Below the pieces are notes generated by a model that did no database searches, was not told where the DNA came from, and saw only the letters and a list, made by a program, of their open reading frames with translations. The position numbers and the translations under genes were made by a program. Of a DNA stretch of 64,000 nt, positions 22,801 through 34,414 are shown in pieces. The DNA is taken from positions 1,116,001 through 1,180,000 of the forward strand of contig OZ037833.1 of the NCBI GenBank assembly GCA_964035575.1. The letters are read 5' to 3'. Positions within the stretch are counted from its first letter, which is position 1; the number at the start of each line of letters is the position of its first letter. The DNA comes from Rhynchopus sp. YZ270_cl-10 (Eukaryota; Euglenozoa; Diplonemea; Diplonemida; Diplonemidae).

Positions 22801-25800
22801 TACCTACTGCAGAAGCCTCGCTGTAATGACCCCAGGAATCTATCGGCGACTCCACGACAGGGGTTTCAAGGATCTCATCCTCATCGCCGTCCTCCCCTTC
22901 ATCACCGTTCTCTTGTTGCTGTGCTGCGAAGGCAGGGTTGCTATGAAGCTCGTTAAGACGAAAGGTGAGGTCTCTCATCTGCAACGGAAACGACAGATGC
23001 GGCGGACACTGTTGAATGAGGTCTGGACAGGTCATGATATCTGCATTCGTCTCCGCCTGCCAGAAGAAGCCTACAACGTTCTCTGTGCTACGCTTTCCGC
23101 TCGCTGGGTTACGCCGTGATTCATACAGAACCGGTACCGAAGGTCGCCTTGGGAGTGTTCGGACCGCAAAGCAATTAACCCAATCATCGTACATCAGGGC
23201 AACCCCAGGAACACTGTTGCGTGTTGTGATGCAGTAGTAAGCATCGATGTTCAGGTCTACTAGACGGTATACCACTGTAGAGCATTCGGCTGGTGTTGGA
23301 GGTGCGGGTGGTGTTTCCTTTGCGCTGACCTTTTGTAGGGCACCCTGCCGCTGCCGTCCGTCCTGCACAGCATCGTACAGATCGATGACCCCCACCACCG
23401 TCGACTGATTCACTGCAAGCTGGTACTTCGTGCTCACCTCAACCCCTTCAGGCGGTATCCCTTTCTCCACAGTGAAGTCTACTGCGTACTCGCTCACGGC
23501 GGTGATAGTGATTTTTAAGGGAGGGAGTGTCGTGAACGTGGCTGGGGAACACCAATTGCCCCATTCCGGGTCGGGTCCGTCGGTGTAGTGGTGGTTGGCG
23601 CGGGCGAAGCAGGAGTAGGTCGCGAAGGGGGAAAGGTTTTGCACGATTTTTGCGCGGATGACGTTGCGCATTCGGGTGACGGTGATGGTGGCGTCGGCGT
23701 CTGGGGTGTTGCCTTCGTGCACTAACCAGACCTTGGAGGAGGTGGTTGCCACAATGCGCACATCGTAGTCCACATCGACACCTTCCTCTACGTGGATCGT
23801 GGTGCCGGTGTTGTTTATCCTCTCGACCTCGTCGTGCATCTGACTCTCCTCGTCGCTTCCGTCAGAGTCCGCTTCCCTTGAAGGAGGGACCACCACCTCC
23901 TTCGCCTTAGGCTTGTTAGGAGGCATATTCGGTGGCGGTGCTGCCGCCTGCTCCGCCTTCCTCCTCTTCTTCTTGAAAAACTCCTTCCGCTTCTCCTCCT
24001 CTTTCAGTGAGATCAAAAACGCGGCCAATTTCTGCAGTTTTTGAATCTCAGGTTTTCGCGGTAGCCGATGAATGTCTAGAACCGCGAATTGTTCCCCGAG
24101 ACTAACCAATTTGAAGGTTACCTCTGGCTTGGAGGCTACGAGGAGGGGGAGGGACTCTGGGCTCTGTAGGCCGACGGTGTCGAGGGAGACAGCGTGGAGG
24201 CGGTAGATGGTGTCTGGGCGGAGCTGTGTGATGACTGCGGTGGTGTCGTCGCCGACGAAGGAGAGTGTACGGCGTGTGCTGGTCCAGCTGCCGACCTCCA
24301 TGTTGTATGAGTCGCCTTCGATGGAGATGCGCCAGCCTATGACAGTGTTGTTCGCCGTCTGTGTCTGGAACACTTGTTCGTACTCCCCTGCAGCGTTCAA
24401 AGCCATAATCGGTTGTTTCGGCTTAATGATGTCCAACGCCGGCCGCATCCACGTAACAGTCATAGAATGCTCGGTGATGCGTTCCACACACAACACAATG
24501 CTCTTCGCAGTGCGGAAAGTAACCAATTCAGACCAATGCCCCCAAAACCCGCCCTTAACCTGAACGCGGATGCACACAGAGTACAGCGAGTCGGTGATGA
24601 GCTGTGGGACAAGGAAGCGTTCGGTGAAGTTGTCAATGGAGATGTCGCGGATGCTTTCGAAGGAGCGGACGTCCTTGTGCAGGATGCAGTTTGTGCTGCG
24701 GAACGTGGTGCGTACCTGATACGCGATGACCGTGTCCTGTGCACTCTTGAGGACAACCACCTTCGCCTCCTCCGCTTCCTCTTCGTTGTCGAACTCCATG
24801 GTGGCACGGCTGCAGGACAACGTGCAGTACTCCTCCCCAACCTCGTGCACACGCACGCGGATGTCCGTCAAGGTCTGGATCATGACGTGGTTCGACCAGT
24901 GGCACCATGTGTCCAATAGTGTCTTCTGCCGCATGCGTATTGCGTGCCGTACACCTGGCTGCAACCCGCTTATGAGGTGCTGGTCCTCGTCGGGGGGGAC
25001 CATGTATCTCACAGGGTGTGTGTCGCTTTCGACGCGCACGGTGAAGACAAAGTCAGTGCCAATGGAGTAGATCCAGTTGAGGTAGGGGTGGTGGTCATCG
25101 TCATCGGAGGACTCTGACGACACGGCGTCTAACTCGCGTAGTTCCTCCGCCTGCTCGGGGGAGAGCGCCACCTCGACTTCGTCGGGTGATATCACGATGC
25201 CGGAGTTCTCGTACGCCATGTCCGTGATGGCCTTCTTGCGTGCGGTGATGAAGGCTGTCTTGCGCACTTCGAAGTTGAGCTCGCTGTTGAGTATCTCCTC
25301 CCGCTTGCGCTGCTTGCGCAGCTTCAGCTCCTGCCGCCGCAGGGCGAGGACGTCGTACTGCCGGGTGCACATCTCAGAGTCCTCTTGGCTGATCGACAGC
25401 ACCAAACCACCTACCTCAGCTCCTTGACTCCCTTCGGGCACATCTGCCGCTGGTGCCGGTACTGCTGGCGACGTCACCTCTGGTACAGCAATAGGTTCTG
25501 GCGGTGCAGGCTCGGCAGCAGGGACATCTGCTGGGGGCTGCTGCTCTTTGACCTCCTTCACCTCCTTCACCTCCTTCACCGTTACTGCCTCCACTGTGTC
25601 TGTTGGAGGCTGTGTTGCTGTTGCTGTTGTCGTTGTCGTTGTCGCTGTCGCTGTCGTTGGGTCAGTCTCCGGCTCTTCTGGTGGCGGCGTCGGTGCCAGC
25701 AGTCGTGGATGCTCTTCACCGTACTTCTCACGCCGCCGTTTCCTGCGGTTGTTCCTGCGCAGCTCATACGCCTCACGCCGCTTGGCCAGCACCTTATCAT

Positions 25801-28800
25801 GGTGGTCCACAATGGCACACTGCTCCTCCGTGAGATCATCACGCGGTGTGTTGCCGATGCCGTTGCTCTTTGCGTAGTCCTCCATCTCTGCGTCGAATCT
25901 GCTGCGAAAAGGCACCTTCCGCTTCCACTTCACGTGCACGAAGTCTTCACCGACCACGTCTGCGTCTAGCGAAATTTTTCCAAGGGTTTGAAACTTGCAC
26001 AACGCGCTCCACGACCCCCAATACGACCGCCGCCCTGTGGTCAGCTGCGGCCGAATGCGTATTGTGTAGTTCTTCGCAGGAAGCAACCCTGTGATGAGAC
26101 CGCCCAGCCTGCAGTTGGGTGTGAACGTGAGCACACTCTGCGTCTTTGTGTCCATCTGCGTGACGCGCACTTCGAACGCGCTGATGTCCTGCGCAACGTC
26201 GCCAGAGATACTGTCGTTGTTGTCCACCTTCTCCACAGCGTGCATCAGGTCACGTTCCTGCTCCAGCGTCAGATGCGCTGCATCAAGCACATAAGGGCGT
26301 GGAATGAGCAGACCCTGATCGGGTGACTCCTGCACCGCGTACAGCATGCCAGATGTCTCTGATATCTTCGCCATGAGCACCTCAAACTGACGGATCAACG
26401 CAATCGAGGCAAACTTTTCTGCCCAAAACACTGTAAAAAATAGTAGGATCGGTAGGTAAGTAAAGTTGTTTTCGTTGATTGCACATGTAAAAAAAAAGAA
26501 GAAGAAGAAAATATTACATTGCAGCATCATAACCCCACCACAGCACAGCACAGCACCGTACCGTACTGTGGTGCTACCTTAGGTGCCGTGGAAGATACTT
26601 CAAACGGTGGCAGAGAACAACACCACAACATTAACAAACAAGAACAAGAACAAGAACAACAGATGTGCCCATTGCAGTAAAGGCGTAGTCAGCAAGGTGG
26701 GAATTAAACACAGCGTGATGCGAGGCACACATGAGCGTGGCAGACTCTGTGTCTCTGTGTTGTCTTGCCGCAAACCCCCAAAAAAAAAAGAATACCACCC
26801 CACTACACCACACCACACATACCCTGCCGCATGCGCAGCCACGACTCTTCGTCGCTGAAGACAACACACTGCTGCAGACGCACACGGTACCTATCTGCAG
26901 GCAGCTTGTTCACACGGTAGACACACGTCTCTGGCAGCTCCGCCATCGGGATAACGGTGACCTTCTTCGACAACAGCGACGTCACAATAATATAAAACTT
27001 GTTGATGCTCCCGACAGCAACCTGGTTGATGTCCTTCGTGCTCCACGTCACGTCAAAGCTGTCCTCCGCTGCAGGCACAAGCTCCACAGGCACAAGGCGC
27101 TGGCCTACGTACACCACATTCGACCACCCCACCTCGCGCGTGCCAGACCCAAAGTCGCTAGCCCGGTTCTTCTTCCGCTCAAGCTGCTTATCCTCTTCGC
27201 TCTGCTCCTTGCGCACCCGGAAGGAGTACAATGAGTTGCCTGGGGAGGGGTGGGTAACGTGTGTGTTCAATAAAGTTGAGAGTGCAAAAGTGCCCGGAGT
27301 ACACCAAACGCAGGCATTGGAGAAGAGCAAAAGAGAAAAGTTCGTAAGATGATCACAGTACTTAGGCACCTTTAAAAAGGCGCTCTTACCAAAAATGTCT
27401 GAACTGCACCATAGCCTACAAGATTTTAGATTTTTTCTTTTGAAATTTTAGGGACGTATTGTTTATCCTGAAAAACTATGGTATTTTTTGTTCCGCTTCT
27501 CTCTTTTTCCATACCAGAAAGGTCCTCTACCACCAGCTCCTGAAGCGGCTTGAAGAATGACTGGAGGTGTTGAAACGCGTCCCCTGCGCTCATCGTGAGC
27601 TTCATCTCTGTGCGAACGTCTGCTGGGATGCTTCCTTTGAGCTTAATAGCATTGTGCGAAAGACTTAGCACGGAGAGCTGTGTTATTTTGTTGGTCTGCA
27701 TTACCACGGGCTCTGTCCAGGGAAGCCATTTGTCACTGGCAACGTCAAAGGCACACATTTTCACTCCGTAACGTGAGCTCGGCTGCAATTCGGGAATCTC
27801 CGACTCATTCTTGATGGGCGCAAGGAAGGTCGACTCAAAGGTACGCTTCTTGTCATCCACATCTTGCCCAGGCTTTGGCTTCGGAAACTTTGCTACCTCC
27901 TTCTCGGTGTACCTTTTGTTCGCACTCTCAGTGAAAAAGCCATGTGGAAGCAGTGCCATGCCCGGGGCCAGTGCAAAGACTTTAGACCGATACCGCACGT
28001 CGGCAGCGCCCATGATGCCGCCCTTCCAGCCGAAGGTGATGGAGGTGTCGGTGCTTGAGATGAAGTTCACTTCGGTTACTGGGTTGAAGGTTTCGTCCTC
28101 CTCTGAGGAGGAGGAGGAGGGTGGTGGGGTCACTGCGGAGACTTCGCTGGAGTTGGAGAGGGCGTCCTCCGCTGTGCCTTCAGGGGCAGCAGGAGCAGGA
28201 ACAGCAGCATCAGCATCAGCAGCGGCGACGTCACCACCACTGTCCACGCCTCCACCACCACTGTCAGCCACAGTACCATCAGCAGCCTCAGAAGGGGCCA
28301 CATCGCTCACAGCCTTGGCAGTCTCCTCCTGCACAGCAGCCACCCCCGCCCCCACCGCAGGCAGAGTAGGAACGGCATCGCTGGCGGTGCCCTCGGCTTC
28401 GGGTGGTGCTGTATCTGGGGGAGGACCGGGACCACCACCACGCGGTGATCCCTTGGCAGAGGGTGATACGTGCGGTGTCTCCGGCTTTGCACCGTTGTCA
28501 GAGACACAGCTTGCCTCAAGGTCGTGTGATGTGATGCTTGCCTTCTTTGACTCAGAGAGCGACGTCACAGACTTCCCCCTCGCAGAGGAGACGGACTGTG
28601 TGAGGAAGACACTCTGCATGGCAAGCTGGTCGAGGAAGCCTGCGGCCTTGTTGTGTGCTGTGGGGGCACGCTTTTGGCGCTTGGATGTGTTCGCTTTGAG
28701 GTTCACCACGGAGCTGCCGTAGTCCTGCTGCACAGAGGTGACGACCAACTTGAGGACAAACGAGGACCCCTTCGGCAGGTCTGCAAAGGTGTACCTCAGA

Positions 28801-29903
28801 GAGGATATGGCAGTCACGTCCTCTACCCGCCTGGTGCGGTCCTTTTCCTCTTTGGCCGTAACGTTTGTAGTGTCCTGTGTGTCTATGCGGGGCGTTTTCT
28901 CATTACCAGCACCCTTCCGCACTGCGCTCGCCAAATGCAATTTGCACTGCAACGATCCAAGCAAATCGCTAGCTGCGACCACAGAGTCTAGAATGTCATC
29001 TTTGGTAGCTTCGACACAACAAGGGTGTAGTGTTGGTGGTTTCCAACGTACTTCAATGGAGCAATGGTCTGTCGCCACTACACTCATGCTCGGTGGTGAG
29101 AAAGTGTGAAAGCAACGTTGCCGTCCCCACGGTCCGTACAGCCCTGTTGCACCACAGATGGCCCGCACTGCGATGGAGTATGTGCTGTCCGGTCGGAGAC
29201 GTTGCAGCGTGAGGTTCTGTGCACTGCATTCGACACAGCGTGGTGTCTCATCGCTGGAGGAGAGCGGCCGCAGGGCCAGCTCAAACCCCGCATCTACACA
29301 GGTTGTGCTGTCAGGCACCACAGCCTCCCCAGGGTCCATGGGGTACACATCGGTGGACTGCACAACGTTCCTCCTCCTTCCCCTCTCCTTCTGTGCAACC
29401 GTCTGTCGTGCTGATGCTACCTCCAGCGCGCCACGTGCCCCAGCACGTTGCCAGTTTACCCTTGCAAAACGCTCCCCAACCGCAACCAAACGGTGAACAC
29501 ATGGCGGGCGTGCGGTGTACACAATTCGCTCCCAGCGTGCCCCGACCTTCTTTGTCGCACTGTCGAGCTCCTCCAAGATGAAGCAGTGTCCTGCGTCTGC
29601 GCATAGGGGTTGTATCTGACGTGATACTGGCAGACTGCTCCGCAGGAACGTCTCATGAACTAGACGGTTCGCGACACGAAGACAGAGTGTATCATGGGGA
29701 CAATGCCGTGACGACGCACTTCGTCTGCGTACAATAGGATGAACCCACAGCACAACAAACAGTTCACGTACCACTGTGAAAGTGACCTGCACCCCCAGGG
29801 CATCTACGCGATGGCACGACCCACGGTACTGTCGCTGCAACGCTGCCGCGTCAGGGACGACAGCGTCAACAGCGCTGTTCTCATCATGTCGGTCACAGCT
29901 CAT
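19871..29903 (-). CDS. Very large fibronectin type III repeat protein (about 3,121 aa, three-exon model)
   Basis: Exons 27515-29903, 26823-27239 and 19871-26430 total 9,366 nt, exactly 3,122 codons. Introns are 27240-27514 (donor GTATGGAAAA, acceptor CCCCAG) and 26431-26822 (donor GTATGTGTGG, acceptor TTTTACAG), both phase 1. The joins restore FN3 strands: LSG|NSLYSFRVR at the first and RMRQ|VFWAEKF at the second. A dozen or more degenerate FN3 domains are recognisable from recurring L.P...Y.IRV......WG.WS....F.T strands. Exon 1 has an Ala/Pro/Ser/Gly-rich linker (about residues 475-600). The long exon has a Lys/Glu-rich segment (near 23930-24020) and Pro/Thr/Glu-rich linkers. Near residue 2890 there is a run of about 13 prolines, and the protein ends in acidic EEEEL. 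No signal peptide or membrane span is evident, so an intracellular scaffold is plausible. The specific role is unknown. Confidence 0.85.
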
Positions 29904-30157
29904 CCCTCCCGCACGCCAGCTTCCATGCTAGGCTAGGGGTGGACGCCAATACCCTACGGTTGCTAGAGGGGTTGCGGGTTAGAAGAGAAAGCCTATAGTG
30001 GGAAAGAGGCAGAAGGAGGAGGAGGGGGAGGAGGATGAGGATGAGGGGGAGGGTTAAACAAAATGTTGCAGATGGCGCATGGCGATGTGGTGGTGGTGGT
30101 GTGGTGGTGTGTACACGTGCTGTGGTAAGGGGGGTATAATTGATGTGCTGGGTGTTA
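29904..30157. other. 5' flank of the FN3 gene
   Basis: About 250 bp between the FN3 start and the first satellite of the retrotransposon array. It contains a purine-rich GGAGGAGG tract (30010-30055) and a GTGGTGGTGG patch. It probably includes the FN3 promoter, now abutting the array. Confidence 0.5.
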
Positions 30158-30218
30158 AGGGGGGTGAGAGGGGGGTGAGAGGGGGGTGAGAGGGGGGTGA
30201 GAGGGGGGTGAGAGGGGG

Positions 30219-31053
30219 GTCTCTCGATATATATAAGAGCAAAAAGCAAAAAACGCAAATCCGAATAAAAAACCCTACCGCCCCAATCTTTTAATTTTTT
30301 GGCAAACACTATGCGAAGTTAACGTACGGAGGGTGAGACCGGGGAAACACAAAAAATCCTGATGAGTGAGTGAATGATTTTTAATGAGTTTCCCCTGTTA
30401 CCCTCTTCCAACCTTGCAGATGCAAGTGGACAATAAACATGCAGGACGCGAAGCCTAAAAATATATAATCGAGAGACCCCCAAGACGCAGCAGAGCTGCT
30501 TAAACAAGTTTACTAGGGAAGAGGGGGGTGAGAGGGGGGTGAGAGGGGGGTGAGAGGGGGGTGAGAGGGGGGTGAGAGGGGGGTGAGAGGGGGGTGAGAG
30601 GGGGGTGAGAGGGGGGGGTCTCTCGATATATATAAGAGCAAAAAGCAAAAAACGCAAATCCGAATAAAAAACCCTACCGCCCCAATCTTTTAATTTTTTG
30701 GCAAACACTATGCGAAGTTAACGTACGGAGGGTGAGACCGGGGAAACACAAAAAATCCTGATGAGTGAGTGAATGATTTTTAATGAGTTTCCCCTGTTAC
30801 CCTCTTCCAACCTTGCAGATGCAAGTGGACAATAAACATGCAGGACGCGAAGCCTAAAAATATATAATCGAGAGACCCCCAAGACGCAGCAGAGCTGCTT
30901 AAACAAGTTTACTAGGGAGGGGTCTCTCGATATATATAAGAGCAAAAAGCAAAAAACGCAAATCCGAATAAAAAACCCTACCGCCCCAATCTTTTAATTT
31001 TTTGGCAAACACTATGCGAAGTTAACGTACGGAGGGTGAGACCGGGGAAACAC
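30219..31053 (-). repeat. L-R, L-R and L repeat units left of copy 1
   Basis: Units are L 30219-30350, R 30351-30519, satellite 30520-30617, L 30618-30749, R 30750-30918 and L 30922-31053. R contains AATCGAGAGACCCCC, and L starts with its near reverse complement GGGGGTCTCTCGAT, so each satellite or junction sits between inverted 15-bp sequences. L contains TATATATA on the strand used by the element. Confidence 0.85.
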
Positions 31054-31076
31054 CTATCGCTCGTGTCCTGCCCGAC

Positions 31077-32780
31077 TCAACTGTCCTTTTTCGCTGAAAA
31101 ACCTCTCTCTGTCTCTAACACCCCCACTAGATTAACCCCAACCACTTTTGTACCCCACGCTTTCATCCTCGACCAGCAGTCAGCCGGCATGTCGTCGCCG
31201 CCCGGTATCCACTGCACCTCCAGGGTGGCGTTGCACTCCTTCAGCCTGGCCAACACCCTCCTCAAGGCCTGGTTGCCTCTCCTCGTCTTCGAGTGCCCTC
31301 TGGTCACCACATACTGTACTGACTCGTTATCCACCATAACCAGCAAGTCCCGACACCCCTGCAACAGCAAAGCCTCCACCGCCTTTTCCGCCGCCAACAT
31401 CTCCAAGAAAAACATGTCACCAGAGCAACCTTCTATTTCCCACATGCCGTAGCGGGCCACGCCTCTCTTCTCCCCTTTCCTCTTTGTGATGTACCCCCAT
31501 CCTGTGGTCGACGCGTCTGACCACGCCACACCTGACTTCTCGGCCGGCGGGGTGCGCTGTTGGTAGTGCCACCTGTTCGGTACCATCTCGTTCACTATCA
31601 AACCCGACAGCTCACAGCGCGCCGATCCCGGCAGAGTGGTCTGCTCATCCCACGCGATCAAACCTTCCGAAACCCGCTTCCCCTGCTGGCGAATGAATTG
31701 CAGGACCCCACAGAGATAACACAAAGGTATTTGGTGGATAAACGCCACCCTGAACGCCAGTCCTACCACTATCCACCAGTCACGCAGGCGCTGAGTCTGC
31801 CCTGCCAAAATGGTTTGCATTGACGCCACAGCTTCCTCTCTCCACTTCTGAGGCAACCTGAAACGCACGTCCGGCAGGTCCCATTCCACTCCGTTGTACA
31901 CAAAACGTTCTGCTGGGTTCTCCATCGACTTCTTTTTGTTAACCTCACCACCCGTCTCCTGAATCCTCCCCAAAACGTATGCGGCTTTGGCACGTACCTC
32001 CTCCCGCGACTCGCCCACAACCAGGATATCATCCAAATAGATGATAGCCGACAGGTTTAACAACCTGCCCAGAAAAATCTCGCCCGTGCTCTGCGCAATG
32101 TACGGGGCGTGGGCAAAACCCATCGGAAGACGACCCCATGTGAACCACCTGCTACCAACCCGTACACCGAAAAACGACGCCACCCCTTTAGACAACGGGA
32201 ACTGATTGAAAAACCCCTTTAAATCGATTATCATCCCCCACCTAGCACTCGCACTCGATAAAAAACGTCCGACCGATCGCGCCCCCGGGAGAAGGAACGG
32301 GGGAGGTTTAGGTGTTCGTCGATTCACTGGTCTACCGTCCAGGATGAGCCTGCGGACTGCGGGGTCTGACTTTGGAATGTCAAACATCGCCACTACCCCT
32401 CGCACCACATCGGACCGCCCTACCGGTGTCAACACTCCCGCCTTTGTGCACGCCTCCACGAAACTCGGGCGCATGTCCGTCGGAGGGCCCGGCAGAGGAA
32501 TAGGGCTGCTGAGGCTCCTTTGAAACCACTCCCCGTCTGTGCACCACTTCAAAAACTCCACGGATCTGTTCACCTCCGCAGCCAATCTCCGCAAAACCCC
32601 GTAGTCCAGGAGCCCTTTAGGAAAATCGTCCACGCGCCTCGCCTCTCGCTCCCTGCCAGGCCCACGCATCCTCTCCCCGTAGGCAGACCCTCTGAAGATC
32701 GGGCCTTTACCTTTCTGTTCGAAACCCGGGTACTTCGCCTTCGCCATCAACCTTCGCACACACAGCGGTTCTTCCTCCCC
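31077..32780 (-). CDS. Reverse transcriptase / RNase H ORF of YR retrotransposon copy 1
   Basis: The RT core shows LILDGRPVNR, IDLKGFFNQFPL, LPMGFAHAP and the YLDD box. It is followed by an RNase H-like domain (WSDASTTGWGY, LEMLAAEKAV, VMVDNESVQYV, DMPADCWSR). The start is not fixed: the same frame is open far upstream, to 34457, across the recombinase gene in another phase, so the 5' limit given is where RT-like sequence follows the recombinase stop. Expression might use read-through or an internal start, as in related elements. No methyltransferase is seen, which argues for Ngaro/VIPER rather than DIRS. Confidence 0.8.
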   Translation of the reverse strand, partial: GEEEPLCVRRLMAKAKYPGFEQKGKGPIFRGSAYGERMRGPGREREARRVDDFPKGLLDYGVLRRLAAEVNRSVEFLKWCTDGEWFQRSLSSPIPLPGPPTDMRPSFVEACTKAGVLTPVGRSDVVRGVVAMFDIPKSDPAVRRLILDGRPVNRRTPKPPPFLLPGARSVGRFLSSASARWGMIIDLKGFFNQFPLSKGVASFFGVRVGSRWFTWGRLPMGFAHAPYIAQSTGEIFLGRLLNLSAIIYLDDILVVGESREEVRAKAAYVLGRIQETGGEVNKKKSMENPAERFVYNGVEWDLPDVRFRLPQKWREEAVASMQTILAGQTQRLRDWWIVVGLAFRVAFIHQIPLCYLCGVLQFIRQQGKRVSEGLIAWDEQTTLPGSARCELSGLIVNEMVPNRWHYQQRTPPAEKSGVAWSDASTTGWGYITKRKGEKRGVARYGMWEIEGCSGDMFFLEMLAAEKAVEALLLQGCRDLLVMVDNESVQYVVTRGHSKTRRGNQALRRVLARLKECNATLEVQWIPGGDDMPADCWSRMKAWGTKVVGVNLVGVLETERGFSAKKDS

Positions 32781-32782
32781 TC

Positions 32783-34414
32783 TCACTGCTGCTGCAGAGG
32801 CCCAAGCAAAACCTTCTGCACCCCCCTCTTCTCGGAGTTCAGAGAGTTCTGGTACCTCCTCGTCATCCCAAAAGAGGTGTGGCGCAACGCCTTGCGGTTC
32901 AGCTCCGGGTCCAACTCCTTCGCGTTGATCATCCGCGAGGCTCCATGTCGAATGGAGTGCAGCCACGAACCTTCCGGCATCCCCTTCTTGAGGACTGCCT
33001 TCAGCCTGTCGTATGTCTTCGTGTCTCCCCCAAATACTACCACCCCCTCCTTTTGCTTTCTCCAGAATTCCACTGCTATAGCTGTGATAGGCCCTGCTGG
33101 CATGTAAATCTCCGGACACCAACTCTTGCACCCCTTCTCCTTGGCAAATACTGCTGCTTCGGTGTTCAGAGGAGAGTTCGTCGTGTTCAGTTCCACCCAA
33201 TCCGCCTTCACCATAAAACGCAGGTCTGGTACCCTCGCCCGCGAGACCCACGCGGTCGCGAACAATGCTGCCGCTGTCTCCTGCCCTGCCTGCACAAGCT
33301 TGCGTAGACTGTCCGTTACCTCTACAGTGGTCAACGGAGGCGCCTGACGAGGGCGGATGTACGTCGACGTTCGCGTGAACGTGGTGCGCGTATCCTTCAG
33401 CCGCAGTGTTCGCACACCCCTGTGGCCCTCCCTGGTCAGCGTCTTCGTGAGTCTCCCTATGTACGAGTCCGCCGTTTTTGGGGATGCAGTCTTCATCACG
33501 TCGAAACCGAACTTGATCAGGGCCTCGTCCCAGGGTGTCTCTGCCGGCAGAGTGTCGCAGAATTTCTGGAACCGGTCTCTCAAAGTATCGTTGTTGTAAG
33601 CCGTCTTGGGCGCCACCGCATACTTGTGCGCGGTGTCCCACGTCATGAGCTCCCGCATCTTTCTCCCCAATGCTTTTCCATCTCGCAGCCTGAACAGCTC
33701 TGTCTCGACCGCTCTTCTGTGACTCCATGTCGCCCGTGGTCCGGCTTCCGTTCCTACCTCTCCTAAAAATGGGGGCGCCAGCGGCACCACCCGCGAAAAC
33801 CCCACCGGTTTGTTTATTCTCTGTGTTGTTTGCCCCACCGGCTGTTGTCTGTTTGTATTTTCTCTCACAAGCCCCACCGGCTGTTGTTTGTTCGTTTTTT
33901 CCTTCATTAGCCCCACCGGCTGTTGTCTGTTTGTATTTTCTCTCATAAGCCCCACCGGCTGTTGTCTGTTTGTTTTTTCGTGCACAAGCCCCACCGGCTG
34001 TTGTGTGTTTGTTTTTATCATCGATAGCCCCACCGGCTGTTGTTTGTTCGTTTTTTCCCTCATTAGCCCCACCGGCTGTTGTCTGTTTGTATTTTCTCTC
34101 ATAAGCCCCACCGGCTGTTGTCTGTTTGTTTTTTCGTGCACAAGCCCCACCGGCTGTTGTGTGTTTGTTTTTATCATCGATAGCCCCACCGGCTGTTGTT
34201 TGTTCGTTTTTTCCCTCATTAGCCCCACCGGCTGTTGTCTGTTTGTATTTTCTCTCATAAGCCCCACCGGCTGTTGTCTGTTTGTTTTTTCGTGCACAAG
34301 CCCCACCGGCTGTTGTGTGTTTGTTTTTATCATCGATAGCCCCACCGGCTTCTTTGTCATCCCTACTGGCTTCCTTTCCCTTTGCCTCCCTTCTGTGGCA
34401 GTGGTGGCTGCCAC
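32783..34414 (-). CDS. Tyrosine recombinase ORF of YR retrotransposon copy 1
   Basis: 543 codons. The first ~190 residues are a tandem 13-residue repeat of QQPVGL plus a basic tail. The C-terminal half is a phage-integrase-type catalytic domain, with an Arg in VSRARVPDLR, the HSIRHG box, an RHTS segment and a tyrosine context of RRYQNSL. Such enzymes integrate a circular DNA intermediate by site-specific recombination, unlike the DDE integrase of LTR elements. It is encoded upstream of the reverse transcriptase. Confidence 0.8.
   Translation of the reverse strand: MAATTATEGRQRERKPVGMTKKPVGLSMIKTNTQQPVGLVHEKTNRQQPVGLMRENTNRQQPVGLMREKTNKQQPVGLSMIKTNTQQPVGLVHEKTNRQQPVGLMRENTNRQQPVGLMREKTNKQQPVGLSMIKTNTQQPVGLVHEKTNRQQPVGLMRENTNRQQPVGLMKEKTNKQQPVGLVRENTNRQQPVGQTTQRINKPVGFSRVVPLAPPFLGEVGTEAGPRATWSHRRAVETELFRLRDGKALGRKMRELMTWDTAHKYAVAPKTAYNNDTLRDRFQKFCDTLPAETPWDEALIKFGFDVMKTASPKTADSYIGRLTKTLTREGHRGVRTLRLKDTRTTFTRTSTYIRPRQAPPLTTVEVTDSLRKLVQAGQETAAALFATAWVSRARVPDLRFMVKADWVELNTTNSPLNTEAAVFAKEKGCKSWCPEIYMPAGPITAIAVEFWRKQKEGVVVFGGDTKTYDRLKAVLKKGMPEGSWLHSIRHGASRMINAKELDPELNRKALRHTSFGMTRRYQNSLNSEKRGVQKVLLGPLQQQ
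33829..34357 (-). repeat. 39-bp coding tandem repeat in the recombinase N-terminus
   Basis: Units containing GCCCCACCGGCTGTTGT recur about every 39 bp. Variants cycle with a period of four units (about 156 bp), so there is a higher-order repeat. The unit is a multiple of three, so it stays open in two overlapping minus frames (QQPVGL repeats in one, TAGGA repeats in the other). The same array is present in copy 2 (about 38568-39096). Confidence 0.8.

Noticed and set aside
26600-27352. Small frames at 26583-27352 as separate genes
   Set aside because: The coding signal there is the middle exon of the FN3 gene on the minus strand; the others are shadows or intron sequence.
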